A stretch of 13,637 nt of DNA from Candidatus Hydrogenedentota bacterium (GTDB taxonomy: Bacteria > Hydrogenedentota > Hydrogenedentia > Hydrogenedentales > CAITNO01). Positions 7,268 through 13,637 of this stretch are shown piece by piece. The translations under genes were made by a program, and so were the position numbers. A model generated the notes under the pieces. That model saw nothing but the letters and a program-made list of their open reading frames with translations, had not been told where the DNA came from and searched no databases. The stretch is taken from positions 1 to 13,637 of the forward strand of contig JAKPUV010000574.1 in assembly GCA_029554925.1 (NCBI GenBank), read 5' to 3'. Position 1 is the first letter of the stretch. Each line of letters begins with the position of its first letter.

Positions 7268-7273
7268 GAAGGA
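7268..7273 (+). promoter_or_regulatory. Shine-Dalgarno deciding the dinG start
   Basis: GAAGGA lies 5 nt before the ATG at 7279. It favours that start over the in-frame ATG at 7135, which would translate through the REPIN. Confidence 0.75.
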
Positions 7274-7278
7274 CCCCC

Positions 7279-9852
7279 ATGCCCCGCGACAGCATAGGAG
7301 AGGACAGTCTGCGACGCTTCCATCCGGAGGCGCTGGCGCTGACGCAGGAGGCCGTCGCCGAGGCGGGCGGGCAGGAGGTCTTCCTGGCGGGTACGCTGGC
7401 GGACGACGGGCGGGTGTCGGCGGTGCGCGTGCTGGCGCGGGGGAACAGCGACATGGTGCCCGCGCTGTTTGAGGGGCTGGACATCCGGGATGTGGTGATC
7501 CACAACCACCCGTCGGGCAACCTGTCGCCGAGCGGGCCGGACCTGGCGCTGGCGTCGGCCTACGCCGCCCACGGCCACGGCATGTTCATCGTGGACAACG
7601 AGGCGCTGTCCGTTTATGTGGTGGTGGAGCCGTTCACGCGGAAGAAGGCGACGCGGCTGGCGGCGGCGGAGTTGCAGGCCTTTTTCCGGCCCGACGGCCC
7701 CATGGCGCGGCATCTGGCCGGCTTCGAGCTGCGGCCCCAGCAGTCGGCCATGATGGAGGCCATCGCGGAGGCCTTCAACGGGGACGGCTTTTCGGTGATC
7801 GAGGCCCCCACGGGGGTCGGCAAGACCTTTGCCTACCTGCTGCCCGCGATCCTGTGGACCCTGCGCAACAAGGAGCGCGTGGTGATCTCCACGCGGACCA
7901 TCAACCTCCAGGAGCAGATCATCCACAAGGACATCCCGCTGATCCGGCGGGCGCTCGGGCTGGAGTTCGCCGCCTGCCTCGTCAAGGGCCGCAACAACTA
8001 CGTGTGCCTGCGGAAACTGGGGAACGCGCTGGCCGAGATGACGCTGTTCGAGGAGGAGTCCGCCAAGGTGCAGCTGGAGGCGGTGGCCGAATGGGCGCGC
8101 ACGACGGAGGAGGGCAGCCTGTCCGACCTGTCCTTCGTGCCGTCGCGCGACCTGTGGGAGAAAATCCGGAGCGAGGCGGACACCTGCGCCATGGGGCGCT
8201 GCCCCAACCAGCAGAAGTGCTTCGTGGGGAAGGCGCGCCGCGCCATGGCGGGGGCGGACGTCCTGGTGGTCAACCACCACATGCTCTTCTCGGACCTGGC
8301 GGTGAAGAAGGAGGCGGACGACTTCACGTCCATGGCGGTGCTGCCGGCCTTCCACCGGCTCATTCTGGACGAGGCCCACTCCGTGGAGGACTCGGCCACG
8401 GAGTACCTCGGCGTGTCGGCCACGCGCATGGGCGCGCGGACGCAGTTGAACCGGCTCCACCGCACCGAGGGCGGGCGCGAGCGCGGGCTCTTCCCGCTGG
8501 TGCGGTTCAAACTGGCCCGCGAGTGCTCCCAGCTTCCCGCGGAGGACTACGCGCGGCTCCTCGACCTGCTGGAGAAGGAGGCCGCGCCGGCCCTGGACGC
8601 GGCGCGCGACGCCCTGGAGACGGTCTTCGGCGCCCTGCGCGAGCTGGCGGGCGGACTCAGCGGACAGATCGGCCGCGAGATCAAGTGGCGGCTCACGGAG
8701 GAGGTGCTGGCAAAGCCCGAGCTCCGCGAGATGCACACGGTCTGCACCCTGCCCGCCGTCGGGGCGGTCCGCGCGCTGTCGCGGGTGCTGGAGGCGCTGG
8801 TCCGCAGACTGGGCGACATTCCCCGGGGCCCGGACAACGCGGAGCCGCCGCTGGTGTCGGAGGCGCTGGAGCTGAACGCCTGCCGGATGCGGCTGGAGGC
8901 GGTGGCGGACACGCTGGCCGAGTGCACCAGCGAGACGCTCCAGGAAAACACGGTGCGCTGGGTGGAGATGGACAGCGACAACGACCGGTATGTCCGCGTG
9001 GTCCGCTGCCCCCTGGAGGTGGGGAAACCCCTCGCCGAGTGGGTGTACCCGCAGTTCACCACGCTGGTCATGACCTCCGCCACCCTCACGGTCGAGCGGA
9101 AATTCGCCTACTTCTTCCAGCGGCTGGGGCTCAACCTGGTCGCCGAAGAACGCATCAAGACCCTCGCCCTGGACTCCCCCTTCGACTTCAAGAGCCAGGT
9201 CATGGTCTGCGTGCCCACGGACCTGCCCGATCCCGGCGACCGGGCCTTCCTGGAGCAGGGGGTGGAGGCGGTCTGGCAGGTGCTGGAGCACACCCGGGGC
9301 CACGCCTTCGTGCTGTACACCTCCTTTGCCGCCATGAACCACGCCTACCGGAAACTGGAGGACCGCCTGCGCGCGGCGGGGATCACGGCCCTCTGCCAGG
9401 GCAAGGCCACCCGCACCCAGCTGCTGGAGGAGTTCCGGCGCGACACCTCCAGTGTGCTCTTCGCCACGGACAGTTTCTGGGAGGGCGTGGACGTTGCCGG
9501 GGACGCTTTGCAGTGTGTTATACTGCCAAAACTGCCCTTCAGGGTGCCCACGGAGCCCGTTCAGGAGGCCCGTGCCGGGGCGATTGAGGCCGCCGGAGGA
9601 AACGCCTTCATGGAGTATTCCGTGCCCCAGGCCGTCATCAAGTTCCGGCAGGGCTTCGGGCGGCTCATCCGGCGGCGGACCGACTGGGGGGCCGTGGTGA
9701 TTCTGGACCGGCGGGTGACCACCAAATACTACGGGCGGATATTCCTGAAGTCCCTCCCCGACCTGGACGTGGACGCCGGACTGTCCGAAACCGTGCTGAA
9801 GAAACTTGGCGGGTTCTTCAAGGCCCGCCGGAAAACGGGAAAGAAACCATGA
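7279..9852 (+). CDS. dinG: DinG/XPD-family ATP-dependent DNA helicase with N-terminal RadC-like JAMM domain
   Basis: 857 residues. Residues about 10-120 resemble the RadC/JAB fold: H75-x-H77-x7-S85-x2-D88 (in VVIHNHPSGNLSPSGPD) is a perfect JAMM metal-binding motif, with Glu33 as the likely upstream acid. The rest is a superfamily 2 XPD/DinG helicase: EAPTGVGKT (175-183, Walker A), four cysteines positioned for a 4Fe-4S cluster (C243, C303, C308, C314), DEAH (364-367), a C-terminal FATDSFWEGVD block and QGFGRLIRR (791-799). DinG enzymes unwind 5'-overhang DNA, D-loops, R-loops and G-quadruplexes (family knowledge). The JAMM domain replaces the exonuclease domain that some Firmicute DinG proteins carry at the N-terminus. 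The stop overlaps the pgi start as ATGA, so the two are co-translated. The helicase call is firm; the role of the JAMM domain is unknown. Confidence 0.93.
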   Translation: MPRDSIGEDSLRRFHPEALALTQEAVAEAGGQEVFLAGTLADDGRVSAVRVLARGNSDMVPALFEGLDIRDVVIHNHPSGNLSPSGPDLALASAYAAHGHGMFIVDNEALSVYVVVEPFTRKKATRLAAAELQAFFRPDGPMARHLAGFELRPQQSAMMEAIAEAFNGDGFSVIEAPTGVGKTFAYLLPAILWTLRNKERVVISTRTINLQEQIIHKDIPLIRRALGLEFAACLVKGRNNYVCLRKLGNALAEMTLFEEESAKVQLEAVAEWARTTEEGSLSDLSFVPSRDLWEKIRSEADTCAMGRCPNQQKCFVGKARRAMAGADVLVVNHHMLFSDLAVKKEADDFTSMAVLPAFHRLILDEAHSVEDSATEYLGVSATRMGARTQLNRLHRTEGGRERGLFPLVRFKLARECSQLPAEDYARLLDLLEKEAAPALDAARDALETVFGALRELAGGLSGQIGREIKWRLTEEVLAKPELREMHTVCTLPAVGAVRALSRVLEALVRRLGDIPRGPDNAEPPLVSEALELNACRMRLEAVADTLAECTSETLQENTVRWVEMDSDNDRYVRVVRCPLEVGKPLAEWVYPQFTTLVMTSATLTVERKFAYFFQRLGLNLVAEERIKTLALDSPFDFKSQVMVCVPTDLPDPGDRAFLEQGVEAVWQVLEHTRGHAFVLYTSFAAMNHAYRKLEDRLRAAGITALCQGKATRTQLLEEFRRDTSSVLFATDSFWEGVDVAGDALQCVILPKLPFRVPTEPVQEARAGAIEAAGGNAFMEYSVPQAVIKFRQGFGRLIRRRTDWGAVVILDRRVTTKYYGRIFLKSLPDLDVDAGLSETVLKKLGGFFKARRKTGKKP

Positions 9853-11219
9853 CCACCCCCCTCGACATCAAAGTGAATGTGGCACGGGCCAAGGCCGCCG
9901 CCGTGGGCGCCGCCCACGGGGTGACCCCGGCGGAGCTTGCCGAACTGGAGCCCCGCGCCCTGGAAATCCTCTCCCTCCTCCGCGGCGAGCGGGCGGCGGC
10001 CAAGTACGGGTTCTACGACCTGTACAAGGACGACGCGGCCTTCGCCGGTGTGAAGGAGAAGGCGGCGCATTTCGCGAAATTCGGCTACGAGAACCTCGTG
10101 GTGCTGGGCATCGGCGGGTCCGCCCTGGGCCTGACGGCCCTCCAGACGGCCCTCAACCCGCCCTACTACAACCTGCTTTCGCGGGGGAAACGGCGCGGCC
10201 CCCGGCTGTTTGTCATGGACAACATTGACCCCGTGACCTTCAAGGCCATGCTGCGCCTGTGCCCGCCGAAGAAGACGCTGTACAACGTCATCTCGAAGTC
10301 CGGCGGCACGGCGGAGACCATCAGCCAGCTCATGATCGTGGTGGACCAGCTGGAGAAGGCCCTGAAGGGCGCTCCCCTCGCCGACCATCTGGTCGTCACC
10401 ACCAGCCCCCGCCATCCCGACGCCCCGAAGAGCCTGCTGCACCCCGTGGCGGACACCTACGGCCTCGTCTCCTTCCCGATCCCGCTCAACGTGGGCGGGC
10501 GCTTCTCCGTCTTCTCCCCCGTGGGCATGTTCCCCGCGGCGATGCTGAACATGGACCTCGACGCCATGCGCGAGGGCTGCGCCGCCATGGACGCGCGGTG
10601 CTCCCTCGCCTCGCTGGAGGAGAACCCCGCGTGCCTGCGCGCGGCCTTCCAGTACCTGCTCGACACGCGGAAGGGCAAGACCATGTCGGTCATGATGCCC
10701 TACGCCGACGGCCTGCGCGACGTGGCGGACTGGTATCGCCAGCTGTGGGCGGAGAGCCTGGGCAAGCGCTTCGGCCTGGACGGCGGCGAGGTCTTCGCCG
10801 GGCAGACGCCCATCAAGGCCCTGGGCGCCACGGACCAGCACTCGCAGGTGCAGCTCTACCGCGAGGGGCCGAACAACAAGGTCTTCAACATCATTGAGGT
10901 GGCCAAGTTCGGGACCACGCTCAAGATCGCGGACACCCTTCCGGACGTTCCGGGGCTGGGCTACCTGCGCGGCAAGAGCATGAACCGCCTGATGGCCGCC
11001 GAGCTGCGCGGCACCATGGACGCCCTGAAGGCCTCCGCGCGCCCCGTGATCCACGTGACCCTGCCCGTGCTCAACGCCCACACCGCCGCCCAGCTCCTGT
11101 ACATGCTCGAGGTCGAGACCGCCGTGGCCGGCAGATTGTACGGCGTCAACACCTTCGACCAGCCGGGCGTCGAGGAGGGCAAGATCATCGCCCGCAGGCT
11201 CATGGGCGGCGAGGGGTAG
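9849..11219 (+). CDS. pgi: Glucose-6-phosphate isomerase
   Basis: 456 residues, the length of the compact bacterial type (about 450) rather than the 550-residue E. coli type. It interconverts glucose 6-phosphate and fructose 6-phosphate in glycolysis and gluconeogenesis, in the cytoplasm. Seen: LGIGGSALG (86-94), the sugar-phosphate-binding ISKSGGTAET (148-157), QLWAESLGK with Glu301 as the likely catalytic base, the signature GATDQHSQVQLYREGP containing His331, and NTFDQPGVEEGK near the C-terminus with Lys445. All catalytic elements are present and the protein looks intact. Its ATG overlaps the dinG stop (ATGA), and the next gene starts 3 nt after its stop, so the three probably share a transcript. 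No regulatory element for pgi itself is visible. Confidence 0.96.
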   Translation: MTTPLDIKVNVARAKAAAVGAAHGVTPAELAELEPRALEILSLLRGERAAAKYGFYDLYKDDAAFAGVKEKAAHFAKFGYENLVVLGIGGSALGLTALQTALNPPYYNLLSRGKRRGPRLFVMDNIDPVTFKAMLRLCPPKKTLYNVISKSGGTAETISQLMIVVDQLEKALKGAPLADHLVVTTSPRHPDAPKSLLHPVADTYGLVSFPIPLNVGGRFSVFSPVGMFPAAMLNMDLDAMREGCAAMDARCSLASLEENPACLRAAFQYLLDTRKGKTMSVMMPYADGLRDVADWYRQLWAESLGKRFGLDGGEVFAGQTPIKALGATDQHSQVQLYREGPNNKVFNIIEVAKFGTTLKIADTLPDVPGLGYLRGKSMNRLMAAELRGTMDALKASARPVIHVTLPVLNAHTAAQLLYMLEVETAVAGRLYGVNTFDQPGVEEGKIIARRLMGGEG

Positions 11220-11222
11220 GGA

Positions 11223-12803
11223 ATGGACGCCGGGACGCCCGGGCACGGCGGCGTATCCGCCGGCGACGTGGCACGGTTGCGCCGCAACCGGCGCACCTAC
11301 CGCTACTGTGTGTCCGCCTGCGTGTTCCTCTGCCTGTCCCTGTGGTTCGCCGAGGGCTACCTGCGCTTTGACCGGTCGGAGACGCAGTACCGCATGGCCC
11401 TGGGCCACGCCCGCGAATCCGCCCGGCCCATCCTGCGCAACGCCGTGAAGCGGGACGCGCTGGTGAACGACCCGCCCACCGCCCGGTATCTGGAGGCGCT
11501 GGCGGACGTGGAGGAGCCGGACCTGGTGCTGCCCGCCTACGAGCAGGCCCTGCGCCTCGACCCGCGCAACGCCTTCCTGCTGGTGAAATTCGGGTGTGCC
11601 CTGCTGGACGCCGGCCGCCCGGTGGACGCCCGGGAGCGCTTCCGCGCCGCCGCCCTGCACCCCCCGCACAACGCGCTGCCCCGCTATCTGGAGGCGGCGG
11701 CCCTCCACGCCTCCCTCGGCCCGGAGGATGATCTGGGCGAGGTGATGGCGCTGCTGGTGCGCGCGAACGGGTCGGGGGACCCCGTGCTGTTTCCCGAGCC
11801 CCTGTGGCACGCCACCCTGCCCGCGCGGGGCGCCAGGCACGCCGACATGGAGCGGGAACTGGCGGCGCGGTGCCTGGCCCCCCTGCGCGCGATGGCGGGG
11901 CATCTTCTCTCCCGGGCCGAGCGCGACATCGCGGGCAACGACTTCCGGGACTGGGACGCCTGGCTGGGGCAGATCGCCGCCGCGGGCGCCATGATCGCCG
12001 GAAACCCCCGGTCGGAGGAGAACCGTCTCCGCGCGGACCGCGCGTCGGAGGGGCTGCGCATTCAGGCGGAGGCCCTGAAACTGCGCCGGCGCATCGCCGA
12101 CGCCCGCGGCGACACCGCCGCCGCGGAGGCGCTGGACGCACTGGACGTCCTGCTCGGCGGGGCGCGCGAGGAGCTGGCCGGGTTTGAGAACCGCCGGGGG
12201 GAGGTGGTGCTGGCGCATACCGGCCGCCTCAACGCGCCCCTGGCCGCCGCGGGGAAGACGCTGGCCCTGCTGATGCTGCTCTACCTTGCGCTCAGCGCAA
12301 CGGGGGCGGCCCTCGGCGGCGCGGCCTCGGAGGCGAAAAACATCCCCTCGCCGCTGCCGGTGTCCGCCATGCACGGGGTGGTGGCCGCCGCATGGTTCGC
12401 GGCCCTGGTGCTGTATAGCCGCGGCGCGCCGCTGGACTGCCCCGCCTGGGTGGCCTCGGCGGCGGGGTTCCTGTGGGACGCCGCCGTGGTGGCGGCCTTG
12501 GCGCTGACCCCCGTTGCGGCATGGGCGCAGTGGCGGAACGCCCCGGAGGAGTTCCGCGGACGGCTCGCGGCCGCCGGCGGCGCGCGGCGCCGACTTGCGG
12601 GGGCGGGACTCGCGGTCGGGTTCTTCCGCAGAAACATCGGTGCCCTGCTCGGGCTGTTCCTCTGCGCCGTGTGCGTGTGGGCGCTCGCCCACCGCCTCGC
12701 CTCGGGGCTGTACCCCTACCAGATTCCCCTGCTGGCCACGGGGCTCGAATCGGAGGAGACGGAACTGGTCAGGCGGGTTTTGCTTTCGGTCCTTTCCTCC
12801 TGA
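11223..12803 (+). CDS. TPR-containing multi-pass membrane protein of unknown function
   Basis: 526 residues, not recognised as a named family. After a basic N-terminus (RLRRNRRTYRY) there is one hydrophobic helix (about 28-43). A soluble alpha-helical region follows with at least one TPR-like pair (about 102-147: LPAYEQALRLDPRNAFLLVKFG then ALLDAGRPVDARERFRAAAL) and a long Ala/Arg/Glu-rich helical stretch to about 330. Further hydrophobic segments lie near 341-365, 380-397, 407-436 and 474-495. The middle, about 290 residues, therefore probably sits on one side of the membrane, and the C-terminal half is embedded in it. The start has GAGGGG 6 nt upstream, lying in the pgi stop region with a 3-nt gap. 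TPRs imply protein-protein contacts; nothing indicates an enzyme. Its 3' end overlaps the opposing small gene by 35 nt. Confidence 0.8.
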   Translation: MDAGTPGHGGVSAGDVARLRRNRRTYRYCVSACVFLCLSLWFAEGYLRFDRSETQYRMALGHARESARPILRNAVKRDALVNDPPTARYLEALADVEEPDLVLPAYEQALRLDPRNAFLLVKFGCALLDAGRPVDARERFRAAALHPPHNALPRYLEAAALHASLGPEDDLGEVMALLVRANGSGDPVLFPEPLWHATLPARGARHADMERELAARCLAPLRAMAGHLLSRAERDIAGNDFRDWDAWLGQIAAAGAMIAGNPRSEENRLRADRASEGLRIQAEALKLRRRIADARGDTAAAEALDALDVLLGGAREELAGFENRRGEVVLAHTGRLNAPLAAAGKTLALLMLLYLALSATGAALGGAASEAKNIPSPLPVSAMHGVVAAAWFAALVLYSRGAPLDCPAWVASAAGFLWDAAVVAALALTPVAAWAQWRNAPEEFRGRLAAAGGARRRLAGAGLAVGFFRRNIGALLGLFLCAVCVWALAHRLASGLYPYQIPLLATGLESEETELVRRVLLSVLSS

Positions 12804-12975
12804 CCGGTCGCGGTGCCGGGGCGGCGCCCTTTCCGGAATCCCGGGACTTGCCACCGGTCTTGGAAGGGGGCGTCTTCTTCCGGCGGGGACAGTCAGGGAC
12901 ACAGGCAAAACAGGTGCCCACGCAGATGTCCTCCCGGTCCTCTTCCCCGCGGTTTTTCTCCTCGGAAGGCGTCAT
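12769..12975 (-). CDS. Small protein with C-x3-C-x2-C-x3-C cluster and basic tail
   Basis: 68 residues from the ATG at 12975. An acidic N-terminus (MTPSEEKNRGEEDRED) leads into ICVGTCFACVPDCP, with cysteines 18, 22, 25 and 29; a Lys/Arg/Pro/Gly-rich tail follows (RRKKTPPSKTGGK ... PVRRKGPKAKPA). Four closely spaced cysteines suggest a zinc or iron-sulfur site, and the basic tail could contact nucleic acid. It is far too short to be a radical SAM enzyme, although C-x3-C-x2-C has that spacing. No Shine-Dalgarno is seen, but TATGAT ends 6 nt before the ATG, consistent with a leaderless transcript. It is convergent with the TPR membrane protein and divergent from dinB. The same frame extends upstream to 13344 antisense to dinB, which I regard as spurious. 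I do not recognise the family, and the gene could still be a chance ORF. Confidence 0.5.
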   Translation of the reverse strand: MTPSEEKNRGEEDREDICVGTCFACVPDCPRRKKTPPSKTGGKSRDSGKGAAPAPRPVRRKGPKAKPA

Positions 12976-12981
12976 GGCGGC

Positions 12982-12987
12982 ATCATA
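12982..12987 (-). promoter_or_regulatory. Putative -10 element of the small Cys-rich gene
   Basis: TATGAT on the minus strand, five of six matches to the -10 consensus, separated from the ATG at 12975 by only GCCGCC. A transcript from it would start at or next to the start codon. No convincing -35 is visible. Confidence 0.4.
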
Positions 12988-13032
12988 GCCATCCGCCTGT
13001 CCGCGCCGCAAGCGGCCCCAGGGACGGCGTGC

Positions 13033-13038
13033 TAGAAT
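13033..13038 (+). promoter_or_regulatory. Putative -10 element of dinB
   Basis: TAGAAT, five of six matches to the consensus, 9 nt before the dinB ATG, with GGCGGCGGC between and no Shine-Dalgarno. The transcript would begin within a few bases of the start codon. I see no LexA-type palindrome in the 72-bp gap. Confidence 0.4.
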
Positions 13039-13047
13039 GGCGGCGGC

Positions 13048-13637
13048 ATGAAACGGATCCTGCACATGGACATGGACGCCTTCTTCGCCTCCGTGGAGGT
13101 GGCGCGGAATCCGCGCCTTCGCGGGAGGCCTGTGGTGGTCGGCGGCGAGCCGGGGGACCCGCGCAGCGTGGTTTCCAGCGCATCCTATGAGGCGCGCCAT
13201 TTCGGCGTGCGCTCCGCCATGCCCATCGCCGAGGCGCACCGGCTCTGCCCCGGGGCCGTGTTTCTCCGGGGGGACCACGAACTGTACGGGGCGGTCTCCC
13301 GGCGGATCCACACCCTGCTGGAAAGCGTCTCCCCCCTGGTGCACATGGCCTCCATCGACGAGGCGTATGTGGACATCACGGGCTCCCTGCGCCTCTTCGG
13401 CGGCGAGGAGGCCCTGGCCCTGGGGCTCAAGGCCCGCATCCGCGGGGAGACGGGGCTGCCCTGCACGGTCGCCGTTGCGGCGAACAAACTGGTCTCCAAA
13501 GTGGCGGCAAACGAGGTGAAACCCGACGGGTGCGTCTCCATTCCCGCCGGCGGTGAGGCGGCGTGGCTGGCCCCGCTGCCCGTCGGAAAACTGCCGGGGA
13601 TCGGCCCCCGGACCCGCGAGATGCTGGAGAGCCTGGG
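13048..13637 (+). CDS. dinB: DNA polymerase IV (Y-family), 3' end cut by window
   Basis: The 196 whole codons seen cover the palm and fingers of a translesion polymerase. MDMDAFFASVE (residues 7-17) carries the first catalytic aspartate and the steric-gate aromatic; YEARHFGVRSAMP is the fingers signature; SIDEAYVDITG carries the catalytic Asp-Glu pair. Near the window end, LPVGKLPGIGPRTREML matches the helix-hairpin-helix region of the thumb. The enzyme extends primers past damaged template bases, with low fidelity and no proofreading (family knowledge). The start ATG gives the normal N-terminus (MKRILHMDMDAFFA). It diverges from the small Cys-rich gene over 72 bp. The little-finger domain and beta-clamp motif lie outside the window. 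Confidence 0.95.
   Translation, partial: MKRILHMDMDAFFASVEVARNPRLRGRPVVVGGEPGDPRSVVSSASYEARHFGVRSAMPIAEAHRLCPGAVFLRGDHELYGAVSRRIHTLLESVSPLVHMASIDEAYVDITGSLRLFGGEEALALGLKARIRGETGLPCTVAVAANKLVSKVAANEVKPDGCVSIPAGGEAAWLAPLPVGKLPGIGPRTREMLESL

Larger units (their letters stand above)
6968..7278. other. Divergent intergenic region between the helicase-methylase module and the dinG cluster
   Basis: These 311 bases separate leftward and rightward genes. They contain an inverted REP pair (7123-7183), a decayed repeat copy (about 7098-7118), a possible promoter for dinG and its ribosome binding site. The reading frames of both flanking genes extend into it, but without family similarity. I see no tRNA, other RNA gene or further ORF. 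A promoter for the helicase should lie here, but I could not place one. Confidence 0.7.

Noticed and set aside
7135..7278. Extended dinG start at the upstream in-frame ATG
   Set aside because: It would translate the REPIN (QTFLSA) and non-conserved sequence. A good Shine-Dalgarno sits 5 nt before the ATG at 7279.
9729..12908. 1059-codon minus-strand open frame opposite pgi and the TPR protein
   Set aside because: It lies antisense to an intact pgi with all signatures and is His/Arg/Gly/Pro-rich, as expected for a GC-rich antisense frame.
12976..13344. Upstream extension of the small Cys-rich gene antisense to dinB (191-codon frame)
   Set aside because: The added residues are His/Gly/Pro-rich antisense sequence over the conserved dinB catalytic region.

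Overview
The window is bacterial chromosomal DNA of high GC. Genes lie close together, neighbours often overlap by ATGA, and several copies of an 18-bp palindromic repeat (GCAGACAGGAATGTCTGC) are present. The repeat, a REP-associated transposase domain and the gene repertoire fit Candidatus Hydrogenedentes or a PVC-type bacterium, but no marker gene here proves the lineage.

Left half (1-6967, minus strand): a two-gene DNA-modification or defence-type module, transcribed leftward and cut by the window start. First comes an 1111-residue protein with an N-terminal phospholipase-D-like domain and a complete SNF2-type helicase. It overlaps by ATGA a large Eco57I/TaqI-class adenine-specific DNA methyltransferase. 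The methyltransferase frame is open over all 1211 codons seen. It carries, between the FYTP motif (motif X) and the DPACGSG motif (motif I), an in-frame insertion of about 285 residues. The insertion consists of a repeat copy, a serine-rich linker coded by a 91-nt homopurine tract, an apparently complete Y1/HUH REP-associated tyrosine transposase (RAYT) domain, and an inverted pair of repeats. This is the most unusual object in the window.

Middle (6968-7278): a divergent intergenic stretch with an inverted repeat pair of the same family (REPIN-like hairpin), a decayed copy, a possible promoter and a clear ribosome binding site.

Right half (7279-12803, plus strand): a compact, apparently housekeeping cluster. 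It holds a DinG/XPD-family helicase with an intact N-terminal RadC-like JAMM metal-binding motif, glucose-6-phosphate isomerase (pgi), and a TPR-containing multi-pass membrane protein of unknown role. At 12769-12975 (minus) is a 68-residue protein with a C-x3-C-x2-C-x3-C cluster and a basic tail. It diverges over 72 bp from DNA polymerase IV (dinB), which runs off the right end. Both of these genes have a -10-like hexamer almost touching the start codon, which suggests leaderless transcripts.

The left pair would act together on DNA (modification plus ATP-driven translocation). DinG and DinB are DNA-repair and replication proteins. Pgi is central metabolism and appears to share the dinG transcript.
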